From: Caryophanales bacterium UBA5729
Lineage (GTDB): Bacteria > Bacillota_I > Bacilli_A > Izemoplasmatales > Hujiaoplasmataceae
Assembly: GCA_002419505.1 (NCBI GenBank)
Contig: DIGF01000024.1
Span: 15,135-79,134 of the forward strand
Direction of reading: 5' to 3'
Length of the DNA stretch: 64,000 bases
The position numbers were made by a program, and so were the translations under genes. Shown piece after piece: positions 1-8,548 of this stretch. The notes under the pieces were generated by a model, which saw nothing but the letters and a program-made list of their open reading frames with translations, searched no databases and was not told the DNA's origin. Position 1 is the stretch's first letter; each line of letters opens with the position of its first letter.

Positions 1-243
1 TCTAAAGTTTTCCATATCGCTGACGGAGAAATATGAAGTTTCTTCACCGTTAACATACATTTCACCGTCTTCATATGTGTCTATGCCGCTAATAACATTT
101 AAAAGTGTGGTTTTACCCGAACCGGATTCACCAACTATCGCTACAAATTCATTGACGTGAAGTTCAAGGTTTACTTTCCTTAAACCAATAGCAATTACAT
201 CATTTGAACTGTAAAATTTCGAAACATTTGTAAGTTTAATCAT
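1..243 (-). CDS. ABC transporter ATP-binding protein, MacB/LolD-like (partial)
   Basis: Only the first 81 codons are in the window; the gene runs off the left edge. The translation opens MIKLTNVSKFY and has a Walker A motif GESGSGKTT at about residues 39-47, followed by LLNVISGIDTYEDGEMYVNGE. This pattern is typical of MacB/LolD-type ATPases that energise lipoprotein or peptide export permeases with a large extracytoplasmic domain. The ATG at 243 follows a strong GGAGG ribosome site. An extended -10 lies 33 bases upstream of the start codon. The permease partner would lie outside the window, so the substrate cannot be named. Confidence 0.85.
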   Translation of the reverse strand, partial: MIKLTNVSKFYSSNDVIAIGLRKVNLELHVNEFVAIVGESGSGKTTLLNVISGIDTYEDGEMYVNGEETSYFSVSDMENFR

Positions 244-275
244 TAAGATTTCCTCCTGTTGTATATATCCGTTTA

Positions 276-281
276 ATTATA
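276..281 (-). promoter_or_regulatory. Extended -10 for the partial ABC gene
   Basis: On the minus strand the bases read TGATATAAT, a perfect extended -10 (TGN plus TATAAT), upstream of the ATG at 243. No good -35 is seen at 17 bases, as is common when the TG extension is present. Confidence 0.5.
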
Positions 282-351
282 TCATATCTAATTAAAGTTT
301 TATGTGATTTTTTAAAATCTTGATAAATGGAAACAATTTTTTATTAAAAAA

Positions 352-369
352 ATCTCTTCTTTAGAAGAG
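352..369 (-). terminator. Rho-independent terminator or attenuator between nusG and the ABC gene
   Basis: The perfect 7-bp stem TCTCTTC/GAAGAGA is followed on the minus strand by a run of seven T. It lies about 90 bases after the nusG terminator and about 110 bases before the next start codon. It therefore ends either a short separate transcript or read-through from nusG. Two smaller hairpins, GAACT-tgct-AGTTC and GAGTT-aat-AACTC, precede it. Confidence 0.6.
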
Positions 370-458
370 AACTAGCAAGTTCATATAGTTTCAATATCTT
401 CTAGGGAGTTATTAACTCTTCAAAAAATATATCAATTTCAGCATTTTATCAAAATAAA

Positions 459-480
459 AAGAGAGCTCAAAAGCTCTCTT
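459..480 (-). terminator. nusG terminator
   Basis: The 9-bp perfect stem AAGAGAGCT/AGCTCTCTT has a 4-base loop and is followed on the minus strand by TTTTTATTTT. It overlaps the nusG stop codon and closes the cysS-to-nusG transcription block. Confidence 0.85.
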
Positions 481-1036
481 AATTAACCACTTCAACATCG
501 GTAAAGTCTAATTCCATTGACGTTTGACGTTCAAACATTTCAATAAGAACATGAATTTTGCCTTTATCTTGATCGATATTTTCAACTGTAACAACGCTAC
601 CTTTAAAGTTACCATTAATGATTCTAACTTCTTGTCCAGGTTTAACATTAAACTTTTGAACTTGTAACATGCCACATTTCTTTAAGATCGGATTGATTTC
701 ATCTGGTTTTAGAGGAACCGGTTTTGTACCGCCCCCACTACTGCCAAGGAATCCAGTAACTCCCGGCGTGTTTCTAACAACAAACCAAGAATCATCCGTA
801 ACAATCATTTCGATAAAGACATATCCCGGAAAAATCTTAACAAGTTTTTCTTTAGGGTTTTTATCTTTTTTGTCCGCCGGAATAATTTCTTCAGGAATCA
901 TAACTTGGAAGATTTTGTCCTCCATATTCATAGTTTCGATTCGTCTTTCTATCCCAGCTTTGACTGAATTTTCTAGTCCAGAATACGTTTGGACGATGTA
1001 CCATAAACGTTTTTGACTAAGGTCTATACTGCTCAT
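479..1036 (-). CDS. nusG: Transcription termination/antitermination factor NusG
   Basis: The protein has 185 residues, the usual size. The N-terminal NGN domain, which contacts the RNA polymerase clamp, begins LWYIVQTYSG at residue 11. The C-terminal KOW domain covers about residues 130-165 (PGQEVRIINGNFKGSVVTV) and would contact ribosomal S10 or Rho. The ATG at 1036 follows AAGGATATG. It lies 18 bases after secE, the classic bacterial secE-nusG pair. Unusually, no rplK-rplA follows; a terminator does. Confidence 0.97.
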   Translation of the reverse strand: MSSIDLSQKRLWYIVQTYSGLENSVKAGIERRIETMNMEDKIFQVMIPEEIIPADKKDKNPKEKLVKIFPGYVFIEMIVTDDSWFVVRNTPGVTGFLGSSGGGTKPVPLKPDEINPILKKCGMLQVQKFNVKPGQEVRIINGNFKGSVVTVENIDQDKGKIHVLIEMFERQTSMELDFTDVEVVN

Positions 1037-1054
1037 CGCATATCCTTCATTTTA

Positions 1055-1531
1055 CTAGTTGCCATAGATTGCTCTAAAGAGCGGATTAAGCACAGCGCTG
1101 TATAGATAGAACACTAACATTAAAAAGATTAAAAATGTAAATACTCTAGAACTATTAATCGCTAATACTTTGCCAGTTGGCCAACTAACTTTTTTCATTT
1201 CCGAAACTGAAGGTTTGATATAAGGAATTAATAGATAAACGATAACTAATCCTCCAATTAAAACAAGGAAAACACCGGTTAAAATTCTCTTTAAAGTTGT
1301 ATTAAAGAAAAAATCAATAATTCCTACACCTGAAGTTCCTAAAATAGCCGCCAAATTAAAAGTTCCGAATCTTCCGATTATAATATAAACGCCCCATATA
1401 AGCAATATTGGTGAAAGAATTGCCAATAACCAGTTTTCAAATTTATATTCAGTTTTAAGGATTTGCATTACCTTACTTTCGCTTCTAGGTTCTTTAGCTT
1501 TGTTTGGCTTGTTATTTATTTCTTTAGCCAT
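1055..1531 (-). CDS. secE: Preprotein translocase subunit SecE with N-terminal membrane extension
   Basis: The last 55 residues are a standard SecE: amphipathic helix VSEMKKVSWPTGKVL, then the transmembrane helix around FLIFLMLVFYLYSAV. SecE clamps SecY (41198-42553) in the membrane. At 158 residues the protein is more than twice the minimal Firmicutes size of about 60. The first 100 residues hold a basic leader (residues 1-25) and two further hydrophobic stretches, at about 34-53 and 82-105. The three-helix layout recalls the E. coli protein, but the extra sequence looks unrelated. It is followed by nusG and preceded by rpmG. Confidence 0.92.
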   Translation of the reverse strand: MAKEINNKPNKAKEPRSESKVMQILKTEYKFENWLLAILSPILLIWGVYIIIGRFGTFNLAAILGTSGVGIIDFFFNTTLKRILTGVFLVLIGGLVIVYLLIPYIKPSVSEMKKVSWPTGKVLAINSSRVFTFLIFLMLVFYLYSAVLNPLFRAIYGN

Positions 1532-1541
1532 ATTTATCCTC

Positions 1542-1685
1542 CTACTTACTCTCTTTATGGAGAGTATGTTTTTTACACTTATTACAGTATTTTTTTACTT
1601 CAAAACGAGTTGATTTCTCACTCTTTTTCACTTCATAATTTCTTGAAGAACATTCTGTGCAGATTAAAACTGCTTTATTTTTCAT
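1542..1685 (-). CDS. rpmG: 50S ribosomal protein L33 (zinc-ribbon form)
   Basis: The gene encodes 47 residues, MKNKAVLICTECSSRN to the end KHTLHKESK. Paired cysteines CTEC and CNKC form the zinc-binding (C+) type of L33, a component of the 50S E-site region. It lies exactly where Firmicutes carry rpmG, between the sigH position and secE, with only 10 bases to secE. The ATG is at 1683-1685 and the stop TAG at 1542-1544. Confidence 0.93.
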   Translation of the reverse strand: MKNKAVLICTECSSRNYEVKKSEKSTRFEVKKYCNKCKKHTLHKESK

Positions 1686-1743
1686 TCTATCAACTCACTC
1701 GCTTTATTAATTTTATTAAAAATATCAAGAAAAGTCAAGAAAA

Positions 1744-2286
1744 TCATGTCATTAAATGCAATTTAATTTTATTCCTAATTCTAGCGAGCGCATTATAAAC
1801 GCGTTTTTCATCACAATTAAGAAAATACGCGCATTCTCTAACTGTTCGCTTCTCGATAATTTTGCTCTGATATACCTGTTTTTCAAATTCAGATAACTCA
1901 TTTAAAGCCTGAAATATCTCTTGATCGAGATACATTGTTTCTACTGGTTCTTCTACCATAAGTTCTTGAATCAATGGTAATTTCTCAACATTAAAGTTTA
2001 TTAATCTGATTTTCTTTTCCTTATAAGTTATTAAATAATTATGAAAATTATTTTCAAAATACCTAGTGAAGGTCTTGTTAAAGCCTTCGTCAAATTTCAT
2101 GGCAGAACGATAAAGAATCATCAGCCCTTCTTGAAAACAATCTTCATATTCACTGCCTAGGTTGAAACTTTTAATTTTTTTCGCAATTAGAAATCGGTAC
2201 TTCTCAACTAGCAATTCGAAAGCTTCTTCATAACCTTCTTTAATCAAGTTGATAATTTCATAGTCATTATAATTGCGAAAAATCAT
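1744..2286 (-). CDS. sigH: RNA polymerase sigma factor, SigH-like
   Basis: The protein has 180 residues. The region-2 helix set lies at about 23-66, with the -10-binding segment SEYEDCFQEGLMILYRSAMKFD. A region-4 helix-turn-helix lies at about 129-175 (LSEFEKQVYQSKI...TVRECAYFLNCDEKRVYNALARIRNKI). Position supports orthology to Bacillus sigH: it sits between rlmB and rpmG, where Bacillus also has yacP, missing here. SigH directs early sporulation and competence genes in Bacillus. What it controls here is unknown, and nothing in the window points to sporulation. Sequence similarity is moderate, so a generic sigma-70 family member remains possible. Confidence 0.8.
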   Translation of the reverse strand: MIFRNYNDYEIINLIKEGYEEAFELLVEKYRFLIAKKIKSFNLGSEYEDCFQEGLMILYRSAMKFDEGFNKTFTRYFENNFHNYLITYKEKKIRLINFNVEKLPLIQELMVEEPVETMYLDQEIFQALNELSEFEKQVYQSKIIEKRTVRECAYFLNCDEKRVYNALARIRNKIKLHLMT

Positions 2287-2289
2287 AAA

Positions 2290-3006
2290 CTATCCTTTTT
2301 TCTTTCTTAAAATATCAAAGATGATAATTCCTGCACTGACAGAAGCATTAAGACTGTTGACTTTTCCCGCCATAGGGATTTTGACATTAAAGTCCACAGT
2401 TTCCTTAACAATTCTTGAGATGCCTTTCCCCTCACTGCCAATCACAACACAAAGCGGCCGATCGATGAAGATGCTTGAGTATTCTTCCTCTGCATCCAAG
2501 TGCGTTCCAATAGTCCAAAAACCGCTTTTCTTCAAGGTTTCTAAGGTGTTCCTTAAATTGACTACCTCAATTATTTTTATATGTTCAACAGCGCCAGAGC
2601 TAGTTTTCGCAACCACACCATCGATTCTAGCTGAGCGATTTTTTGGTATAATAATTCCGGCAACGCCACCAGCTTCACAAGTTCTAATAATCGCACCTAA
2701 ATTATGAGCGTCAGTTATTCCGTCTAACATAATTAGCAGTGGATTTAAGGCCAAGTCTAAGTCGGCTAAAATATCTTTTAATTCAAAGGTTTGATAATCT
2801 TCAACCTCTAAAACAATACCCTGGTGATTCCCTTGAAACAAACTTTTAAACTCTTGTTTGTTTAAAACGGTAATTTTTATATCTCTTCTTTTAAGAATAT
2901 TGTAAAAATCGGAGTTTGTCTTCTCCATAATAAAAGCTTGAATTATCGGTTTCTTGACATCGATTATTTCGCCGCAAGAGTTCTTTCCATATATTTTGAC
3001 ACTCAT
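2290..3006 (-). CDS. rlmB: 23S rRNA (guanosine-2'-O-)-methyltransferase RlmB
   Basis: A SpoU/TrmH-family enzyme of 238 residues that methylates G2251 of 23S rRNA with S-adenosylmethionine. The N-terminal substrate-binding domain begins with YGKNSCGEI. The knotted SPOUT domain contains LDGITDAHNLGAIIRTCEAGG, the GSEGKGIS motif at about 191 and the motif-3 segment IPMAGKVNSLNASVSAG near the end. It lies between mrnC and the sigma gene in the standard Firmicutes order. The start follows GGTGATTAA. Confidence 0.95.
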   Translation of the reverse strand: MSVKIYGKNSCGEIIDVKKPIIQAFIMEKTNSDFYNILKRRDIKITVLNKQEFKSLFQGNHQGIVLEVEDYQTFELKDILADLDLALNPLLIMLDGITDAHNLGAIIRTCEAGGVAGIIIPKNRSARIDGVVAKTSSGAVEHIKIIEVVNLRNTLETLKKSGFWTIGTHLDAEEEYSSIFIDRPLCVVIGSEGKGISRIVKETVDFNVKIPMAGKVNSLNASVSAGIIIFDILRKKKG

Positions 3007-3065
3007 TTAATCACCAACTATAGTTTAACATAAATTCTTCTTATCTTGTTTTGAAAAATAATTCT

Positions 3066-3473
3066 TTATTCCTCTAAATTAACTAATACCTTTTCTTTAT
3101 TTTCCTCAATTACTTGAACGGCAAAATTAAATATCGCTTCAAGTCGGTCAAATTTTTTTTCTAAATATAAATAACCTATAACCGCTTCAAACCCGGTGCT
3201 TTTATTATATGTTTGTACATCAGCGTTTTTAGGCTTGTGAGTTGCGCTATGATTTCTTCCTCTTTTAAAAATACTAATTTCCGCTTCAGAATAAAATTCT
3301 TCAACCAATTTGTTAGCCGCAAGCGCTTGAGCTGTTGCTTGAGTGTAAAGAATTGCTCGTTTATGTAAATCTCTAACTAAAGTATCGCCTTTTTGAAGAC
3401 AATAATCTCTAATCCACAATTCATAATATGCATCACCGATATAAGCTAGAGTCAACCCGTTGTAAAGAATCAT
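3066..3473 (-). CDS. mrnC: Mini-ribonuclease 3 (MrnC)
   Basis: The 135 residues form a free-standing RNase III catalytic domain without a dsRNA-binding domain, as in Bacillus Mini-III, which matures 23S rRNA ends. The signature IGDAYYELWIRDY at residues 12-24 carries the conserved acidic residues, and TGFEAVIGYLYLEK near residue 95 matches the second acidic motif. Its ATG overlaps the cysS stop as ATGA (3470-3473), so translation is probably coupled. Confidence 0.95.
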   Translation of the reverse strand: MILYNGLTLAYIGDAYYELWIRDYCLQKGDTLVRDLHKRAILYTQATAQALAANKLVEEFYSEAEISIFKRGRNHSATHKPKNADVQTYNKSTGFEAVIGYLYLEKKFDRLEAIFNFAVQVIEENKEKVLVNLEE

Positions 3474-4804
3474 AACATTCCTCGTCGAGTTAGTTTTTCT
3501 CTTAAATCATCGGCTAAAGAAAAGTCTTTGTCGTTTCGAGCTTTTTGCCAACTTTCATAAACCGATCTGTCTTCATCGGTTAACGGCGTAACCTCTACTT
3601 TTAAACCGAGAATATCCACCATGTAATTTAAGGCTTTAAGCAACTCATTTAACTTAGTAAAAACGAGTTTTTTTCTCAGGTTTGAATTAATCAGTCTTAA
3701 TAGACTTTGCAAAGCGGTAATTGCGTTCGCTGTATTGAAATCATCTTCCATAGCTAAATCAAAGTTATTAATCTCATTTTTAATTTCTATATCTTTAATC
3801 TCTATGTTTAAATCTAATTCTTTAACTAAATCTAATTTATAAAATAAAGTTTTATATGCATTTTCTAGTTTTTGCCACTCTTTAACATACATCGCAAAAA
3901 CTTCTTCATCATAATTTAAAGGCGAGCGATAATGTGTGCTCAACAAGAAAAATCTCAAAGCTAACTTTTCTTCTACATCTTTTACTAAAACCACATTACC
4001 AATGCTTTTTGACATTTTTTCTTCTTTAAAACTTAATCTGCCATTGTGCATCCAGTATTTAGCGATGGAGTGATTATGAAGCGCTTTAGCTTGAGCAATT
4101 TCATTTTCATGATGCGGAAACTGTAAATCCATTCCCCCACCGTGAATATCTATTTGACCCTTAAAGATATCATCAATCATTGATACGCATTCTGTATGCC
4201 AGCCTGGTCTACCTTGGGAAAAAGGTGAAGAAAAATTAATTCCCACTTCGGTTTGCTTCCAGAGGGTAAAATCTAAAGGACTTTCTTTCTTAGGGTTAAT
4301 ATCAATTCTACTGCCAGATATCAAGTCATCGATATTTCGATTGCTTAATCTGCCATAATCGTCGATTTTACTTACGCGAAAATAGACATCACCGTCAACA
4401 TTATATGCGTAGTTTTTATCAATTAAATCTTGGATAAAGCCAATGATGAAATCCATATACTCGGTTACTTTAGGTTTTAAATAATCGGTTTTACAATTAA
4501 GGCCTTCAATGTCGATTAAGAAAGCTTGGATGTATTTTGAACTTACTTCTAGTTCGCTGAGATTTTCATCAAGTGCTTTTTGGATAATTTTGTCATCAAC
4601 GTCGGTAAAATTAGAAACAAAAGTAACCTGATAGCCTCTTGCTTCAAAAAACCTTCTAACTGTATCAAAAAAGACCACCGGTCTAGCATTGCCGATATGA
4701 ATATAGTTATAGACAGTTGGTCCGCAAACGTACATATTCACTTGATTTTCTTTTAATGATGTAAATTCTTCTAATTGATTAGAATATGAATTAAATATTT
4801 TCAT
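3470..4804 (-). CDS. cysS: Cysteinyl-tRNA synthetase
   Basis: A class I aminoacyl-tRNA synthetase of 444 residues that charges tRNA-Cys. The adenylate-site motif HIGN is at residues 36-39 and EKMSKSIGN is at about residue 265. The zinc ligands are C27 (VCGPT), the Cys of GWHTECVSM and the His pair in FPHHENE. The C-terminal helical anticodon domain ends SLADDLREKLTRRGML. It is first in the minus-strand operon, behind a consensus promoter 27-55 bases upstream. Confidence 0.97.
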   Translation of the reverse strand: MKIFNSYSNQLEEFTSLKENQVNMYVCGPTVYNYIHIGNARPVVFFDTVRRFFEARGYQVTFVSNFTDVDDKIIQKALDENLSELEVSSKYIQAFLIDIEGLNCKTDYLKPKVTEYMDFIIGFIQDLIDKNYAYNVDGDVYFRVSKIDDYGRLSNRNIDDLISGSRIDINPKKESPLDFTLWKQTEVGINFSSPFSQGRPGWHTECVSMIDDIFKGQIDIHGGGMDLQFPHHENEIAQAKALHNHSIAKYWMHNGRLSFKEEKMSKSIGNVVLVKDVEEKLALRFFLLSTHYRSPLNYDEEVFAMYVKEWQKLENAYKTLFYKLDLVKELDLNIEIKDIEIKNEINNFDLAMEDDFNTANAITALQSLLRLINSNLRKKLVFTKLNELLKALNYMVDILGLKVEVTPLTDEDRSVYESWQKARNDKDFSLADDLREKLTRRGML

Positions 4805-4830
4805 AATGTTCCCCTTTAATTAACATAATA

Positions 4831-4859
4831 ATTATAGTTTAAAAACCTCCATTTTTCAA
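4831..4859 (-). promoter_or_regulatory. Sigma-A promoter of cysS operon
   Basis: Read on the minus strand, TTGAAA (4854-4859), 17 bases, TATAAT (4831-4836). The -10 lies 27 bases before the cysS start. Confidence 0.8.
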
Positions 4860-4984
4860 GTAAAAGCCATGTATCTAAGAATATTGTTTGATTATGGGAT
4901 AAATATTTGATTTTATCTACAATATTTCTTCCTAAAGTAATATAATAGTACTGTACGTTTTTTATGTTTAGAAAGGAGTTTACA

Positions 4985-5863
4985 ATGATTGAAATCATCA
5001 ACTTAACTCAAGTATATCGTTCTGGTAAAGGGGTATTCGACTTAAATTTTACAGTTCAAAAAGGCGAAATATTCGGCTATCTAGGACCTAACGGTGCAGG
5101 AAAAACAACCACAATCAGAAATATCTTAGGTTTTACAAACGCCAAAAAAGGAAAAGTTTTGATTAACGGTCTAAACTCAAGAACAGATACTAAAGAAATC
5201 AATAAAGTAATCGGGTTTTTACCGGGAGAGATTTCCTTCTATCCAAACTTGAAAGGCAAAGACTTTTTAGATCTTTTGGCAAAAATGAGAAACTTAAAAG
5301 ATTATACTTTTAGAAAATCTTTAGAAGAAAAGTTAAAATTGGACCCTGATATTTATATTAAAAAAATGTCAAAAGGCATGAAACAAAAATTAGCAATTAT
5401 CGCTGCTTTTATGCATGACCCTGATATCTTGATTCTTGACGAGCCAACCTCTGGTTTAGATCCGTTGATGCAAAATGTTTTTTTGGATTTAATCAAAGAA
5501 GAAAAGCGACGCGGAAAAACCATTCTTTTATCTTCACATATTTTTGAGGAAGTTGAAAGGGTTTGCGATCGTGCAGGAATCATCAAAGATGGTAGATTAA
5601 TCGCTTTAGAAAACATTAAATCGCTTAAAGAAAAATCAGAAGATCTTTTTGAAGTTCAGCTAAAATCAGCTAATCCAGAGATATTAAAAACCAAACTTGA
5701 AATAACTCTTATTAAAGATAATTTATATCGTGTAGTTGTCAAAAATAATTATGAATTATTCTTTAAAGAACTACAAAATTTTGAAGTTGTAAAAATCGTT
5801 TCCCTTAAACAATCAATTGAAGAGAAATTCATGAAGTATTATGGAGATGATAACAATGAATAA
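4985..5863 (+). CDS. ABC-2 type exporter, ATP-binding protein
   Basis: The protein has 293 residues. Walker A GPNGAGKT is at 34-41, signature MSKGMKQKLAI at 128-138, Walker B LILDEP at 148-154, and the H-loop in LLSSHIFEEVERV. The ~80-residue tail after the nucleotide-binding domain is typical of drug/antibiotic-type exporters. The ATG at 4985 is preferred over the in-frame ATG at 4964 because AAAGGAG ends 6 bases before it. The gene overlaps the permease gene by 8 bases, forming one transporter. A TATAAT is present at 4941-4946. The substrate is unknown. Confidence 0.9.
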   Translation: MIEIINLTQVYRSGKGVFDLNFTVQKGEIFGYLGPNGAGKTTTIRNILGFTNAKKGKVLINGLNSRTDTKEINKVIGFLPGEISFYPNLKGKDFLDLLAKMRNLKDYTFRKSLEEKLKLDPDIYIKKMSKGMKQKLAIIAAFMHDPDILILDEPTSGLDPLMQNVFLDLIKEEKRRGKTILLSSHIFEEVERVCDRAGIIKDGRLIALENIKSLKEKSEDLFEVQLKSANPEILKTKLEITLIKDNLYRVVVKNNYELFFKELQNFEVVKIVSLKQSIEEKFMKYYGDDNNE

Positions 5864-6656
5864 ACATCTATTGGTCTTCAATTTAAAAAGCAACTTAATA
5901 ATGTTCTTTTCATTCTTAGGAATAACTTTAATGTATTCAACTATCGCAACAGCAATGTTTGATCCGACCACTTCGGAATTGATGCAACAATTTATCGATG
6001 CTTTACCGGAAGCGATGGTAAATATGATGGGTTTCAGCAATTTTGGAACTGAAATTACTGGTTATTTAGCTACTTACCTCTATGGTTTTATCTTTTTTAT
6101 CTTTCCGATGATATTTATTGTCATGTTAGGAAATAAACTTATGGCTAAACAAATCGACGATTCTTCCATGGCTTACTTATTAACTACCCCGAATTCAAGA
6201 GTTAAAGTAGCCGCTACACAAGCTTTAACTTTAGTTATTAATGTCTTTACTCTCATATTAATTAATGTCGCTGTTATCGTGATTTCTGCAGAAATTGGTT
6301 TTAGCGGACAATTGCAGATAGGAAAATTTATCGGTTTAAATTTTATTCTATTAGGAGTTTTAACTTTAGTTTCAGCTTCGGTGTTTTTAATCTCTACTAT
6401 TGTAGGTGATTACAGTAAAGCCGTTGGCTTAAGCAGCGCTTTAGTCGGATATCTCTTTATTATGAACATGATAAAAAATCTTAGCGATGATTTAAACTTT
6501 TTTCAATACACTACTTTCTTAAGTTTAGTCAATATCGACAAAGTTATGGAATCAAACAGTTTCATTTGGTTATCAGGAAGTTTAAGTCTTATTTCAGGTA
6601 TTTTAGTTTTTATATTAAGCATCATAATATTTAATAAAAAAAGTCTTACTATTTAG
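5856..6656 (+). CDS. ABC-2 type exporter, permease subunit
   Basis: The protein has 266 residues from the ATG at 5856, which has GGAG nine bases upstream; an in-frame ATG at 5841 has no good ribosome site. About six hydrophobic segments are visible, beginning LIMFFSFLGITLMYSTIATAM and ending ISGILVFILSIIIFNKKSL. This is the ABC-2 permease layout. The cytoplasmic loop AKQIDDSSMAYLLTTPNSR between helices 2 and 3 is typical of the family. It is coupled to the ATPase by an 8-base overlap. The substrate cannot be deduced. Confidence 0.82.
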   Translation: MNKHLLVFNLKSNLIMFFSFLGITLMYSTIATAMFDPTTSELMQQFIDALPEAMVNMMGFSNFGTEITGYLATYLYGFIFFIFPMIFIVMLGNKLMAKQIDDSSMAYLLTTPNSRVKVAATQALTLVINVFTLILINVAVIVISAEIGFSGQLQIGKFIGLNFILLGVLTLVSASVFLISTIVGDYSKAVGLSSALVGYLFIMNMIKNLSDDLNFFQYTTFLSLVNIDKVMESNSFIWLSGSLSLISGILVFILSIIIFNKKSLTI

Positions 6657-6665
6657 GAGTGTACA

Positions 6666-8540
6666 ATGGAATTTTTTTTACTGTTACTGGTTATGACGAC
6701 TTTCTTATTTTTAAAGAAACTCTTACAAAAATACCCAAATCTTTTCGAGTTCCCAACATCTTATAAACTTAAAAATGGATATATCTATGATGAAAGAGAA
6801 TTATCAGAAAAACAAGAGTTAGTTATGAATTACTTAAAAACCCATGGTGAGGCAAGTGAAAAAGAATTGTTAGAAGCTTGCAAAACCAATAAAAACACAA
6901 TCACTAGTCTACAAAAAAAAGGAGCGATTGAACAAATGGCGTATCGCAGTTTAAAACAAAAAGATTTTATAATCCTCGGAGGATTATTAGTCTTGCTGAT
7001 ATTATCAATGGTTTTAATTAATTATTTTGTCTTAGTCAGAATAAATCTTCGCTATATCGGAATCTTTTTCTTTATTGCGATTTTCTTATTTATCGGTTGG
7101 AATATTGCATTTTTGTATATTCGCTTCAGTGAAAATCTGTTTAAAAAAGTTGCCACTCTAGCAGGTGCTTCGTTCGGACTTTTTCTAATAATGTTTTTTG
7201 TTTTTGGCGGCAGACCTTTCTTGCATGCGGAAGAGTATTCAAATTTAATTGAGATTAATGAAGCAAGTTTCGTTAACGATATCAATACTGTTGATATTAA
7301 CTCATTGCCAATCGTTGATAAAAGTTATGGCGCTAAATTAGGAACACTTAAGTTAGGTGAATATCCAGGAATTGGTTCAGAATTTCAACCGGGGGATTAC
7401 TCTGACATTATCTATCAAGGCCGACAATATTTAGTTGCTCCCTTAGAATATCGAGGATTCTTTAAGTGGACTAGCAATAAAGATACTGGGACACCAGGTT
7501 ATATCTTGATTGATAAGGTGACCTCAGAAACAAAATTAATCAACCTTCGGGAAACTACTGGAGAAGGCTTAAAATTTGTGCCTTCGGCTTTCTTTGGCCA
7601 AGATCTATCTCGTCATGCATATTATAACGGCCTTAATAAATATCGTTTAGAAAACATCTTTTTTGAAATTGACGAAGAGGGCATGCCTTTTTACGTCATG
7701 CAATATTCGTTACCGACAATTTTTATTAACGGCGGAAATAAGATCGATAAGATTGCGGTTGTTAATGCAATTGATGGTGAGATCAATATCTATGAGCCAA
7801 GTCAAGTTCCAGATTGGGTCGAAAGCGTCTATCCTAATTCTTTAATGTTTGAACACTTAAATTATTGGGGTTCTTTGCAAGACGGCTGGTTAAACAGCAT
7901 TTTCGCCCAAAGAGGCGTTTTACAAACCTCTACCGGCACCAGAGTAGTCATGAATGAAGGAGAATTGTTTTATTTTACCGGCCTTACTAGCGCTGGTAAC
8001 GACGAGTCAACCATCGGTTTTATCTATACGAATATGAGAACTTACGAAACAAAACTATATCGTTTTCCAGGAGCTACCGAAGAGGCCGCTATGAATAAAG
8101 CTTTAACCTTGATTCCGCAAACTAATATTTCCACTTCATTTCCGATCCCAATGAATGTTTTGAATACACCGACATACTACATATTAATTAAAGGCGAAGA
8201 TGGAAGAATTATTAGACATGTATTCATTAAAATTCAAGATTTAGAATTCACTTCAATTTCAGAAGTTTCTAAGTCGGATGCATATAATCGCTATATAACT
8301 AAATTAAATGAAGATGATGACGGTTTATCTGACAACATAATCGGAACAATCGATCAAATCACTTCTTATGTTGTAGGCGGCAATACTATTTACTGGATTG
8401 AGATTGAAGATAGTTGGTATATGATTAATGTTGCTAACTTCACTAATTTGGAGATGCAGTATTTCATCAGCAAACAAATTGGCGATGAGATTGAAATTGC
8501 CGTAATCGATTTTAATGTAGTTGGTTTTATTTTAGAGTAA
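6666..8540 (+). CDS. Large membrane protein with winged-helix-like cytoplasmic segment, unknown function
   Basis: I do not recognise this 624-residue protein as a named family. A hydrophobic N-terminus (residues 1-16) is followed by a soluble segment (about 45-95: SEKQELVMNYLKTHG..SEKELLEACKTNKNTITSLQKKGAIE) that looks like a winged helix of the PriA/primosomal type. Three transmembrane helices follow at about 98-118, 125-147 and 160-182. Then comes a ~440-residue extracytoplasmic domain rich in aromatic and acidic residues. It starts 9 bases after the permease stop with AGGAG upstream. It is probably the third gene of the exporter operon, perhaps a sensor or an accessory for export. Confidence 0.7.
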   Translation: MEFFLLLLVMTTFLFLKKLLQKYPNLFEFPTSYKLKNGYIYDERELSEKQELVMNYLKTHGEASEKELLEACKTNKNTITSLQKKGAIEQMAYRSLKQKDFIILGGLLVLLILSMVLINYFVLVRINLRYIGIFFFIAIFLFIGWNIAFLYIRFSENLFKKVATLAGASFGLFLIMFFVFGGRPFLHAEEYSNLIEINEASFVNDINTVDINSLPIVDKSYGAKLGTLKLGEYPGIGSEFQPGDYSDIIYQGRQYLVAPLEYRGFFKWTSNKDTGTPGYILIDKVTSETKLINLRETTGEGLKFVPSAFFGQDLSRHAYYNGLNKYRLENIFFEIDEEGMPFYVMQYSLPTIFINGGNKIDKIAVVNAIDGEINIYEPSQVPDWVESVYPNSLMFEHLNYWGSLQDGWLNSIFAQRGVLQTSTGTRVVMNEGELFYFTGLTSAGNDESTIGFIYTNMRTYETKLYRFPGATEEAAMNKALTLIPQTNISTSFPIPMNVLNTPTYYILIKGEDGRIIRHVFIKIQDLEFTSISEVSKSDAYNRYITKLNEDDDGLSDNIIGTIDQITSYVVGGNTIYWIEIEDSWYMINVANFTNLEMQYFISKQIGDEIEIAVIDFNVVGFILE

Positions 8541-8548
8541 AAAACAAC

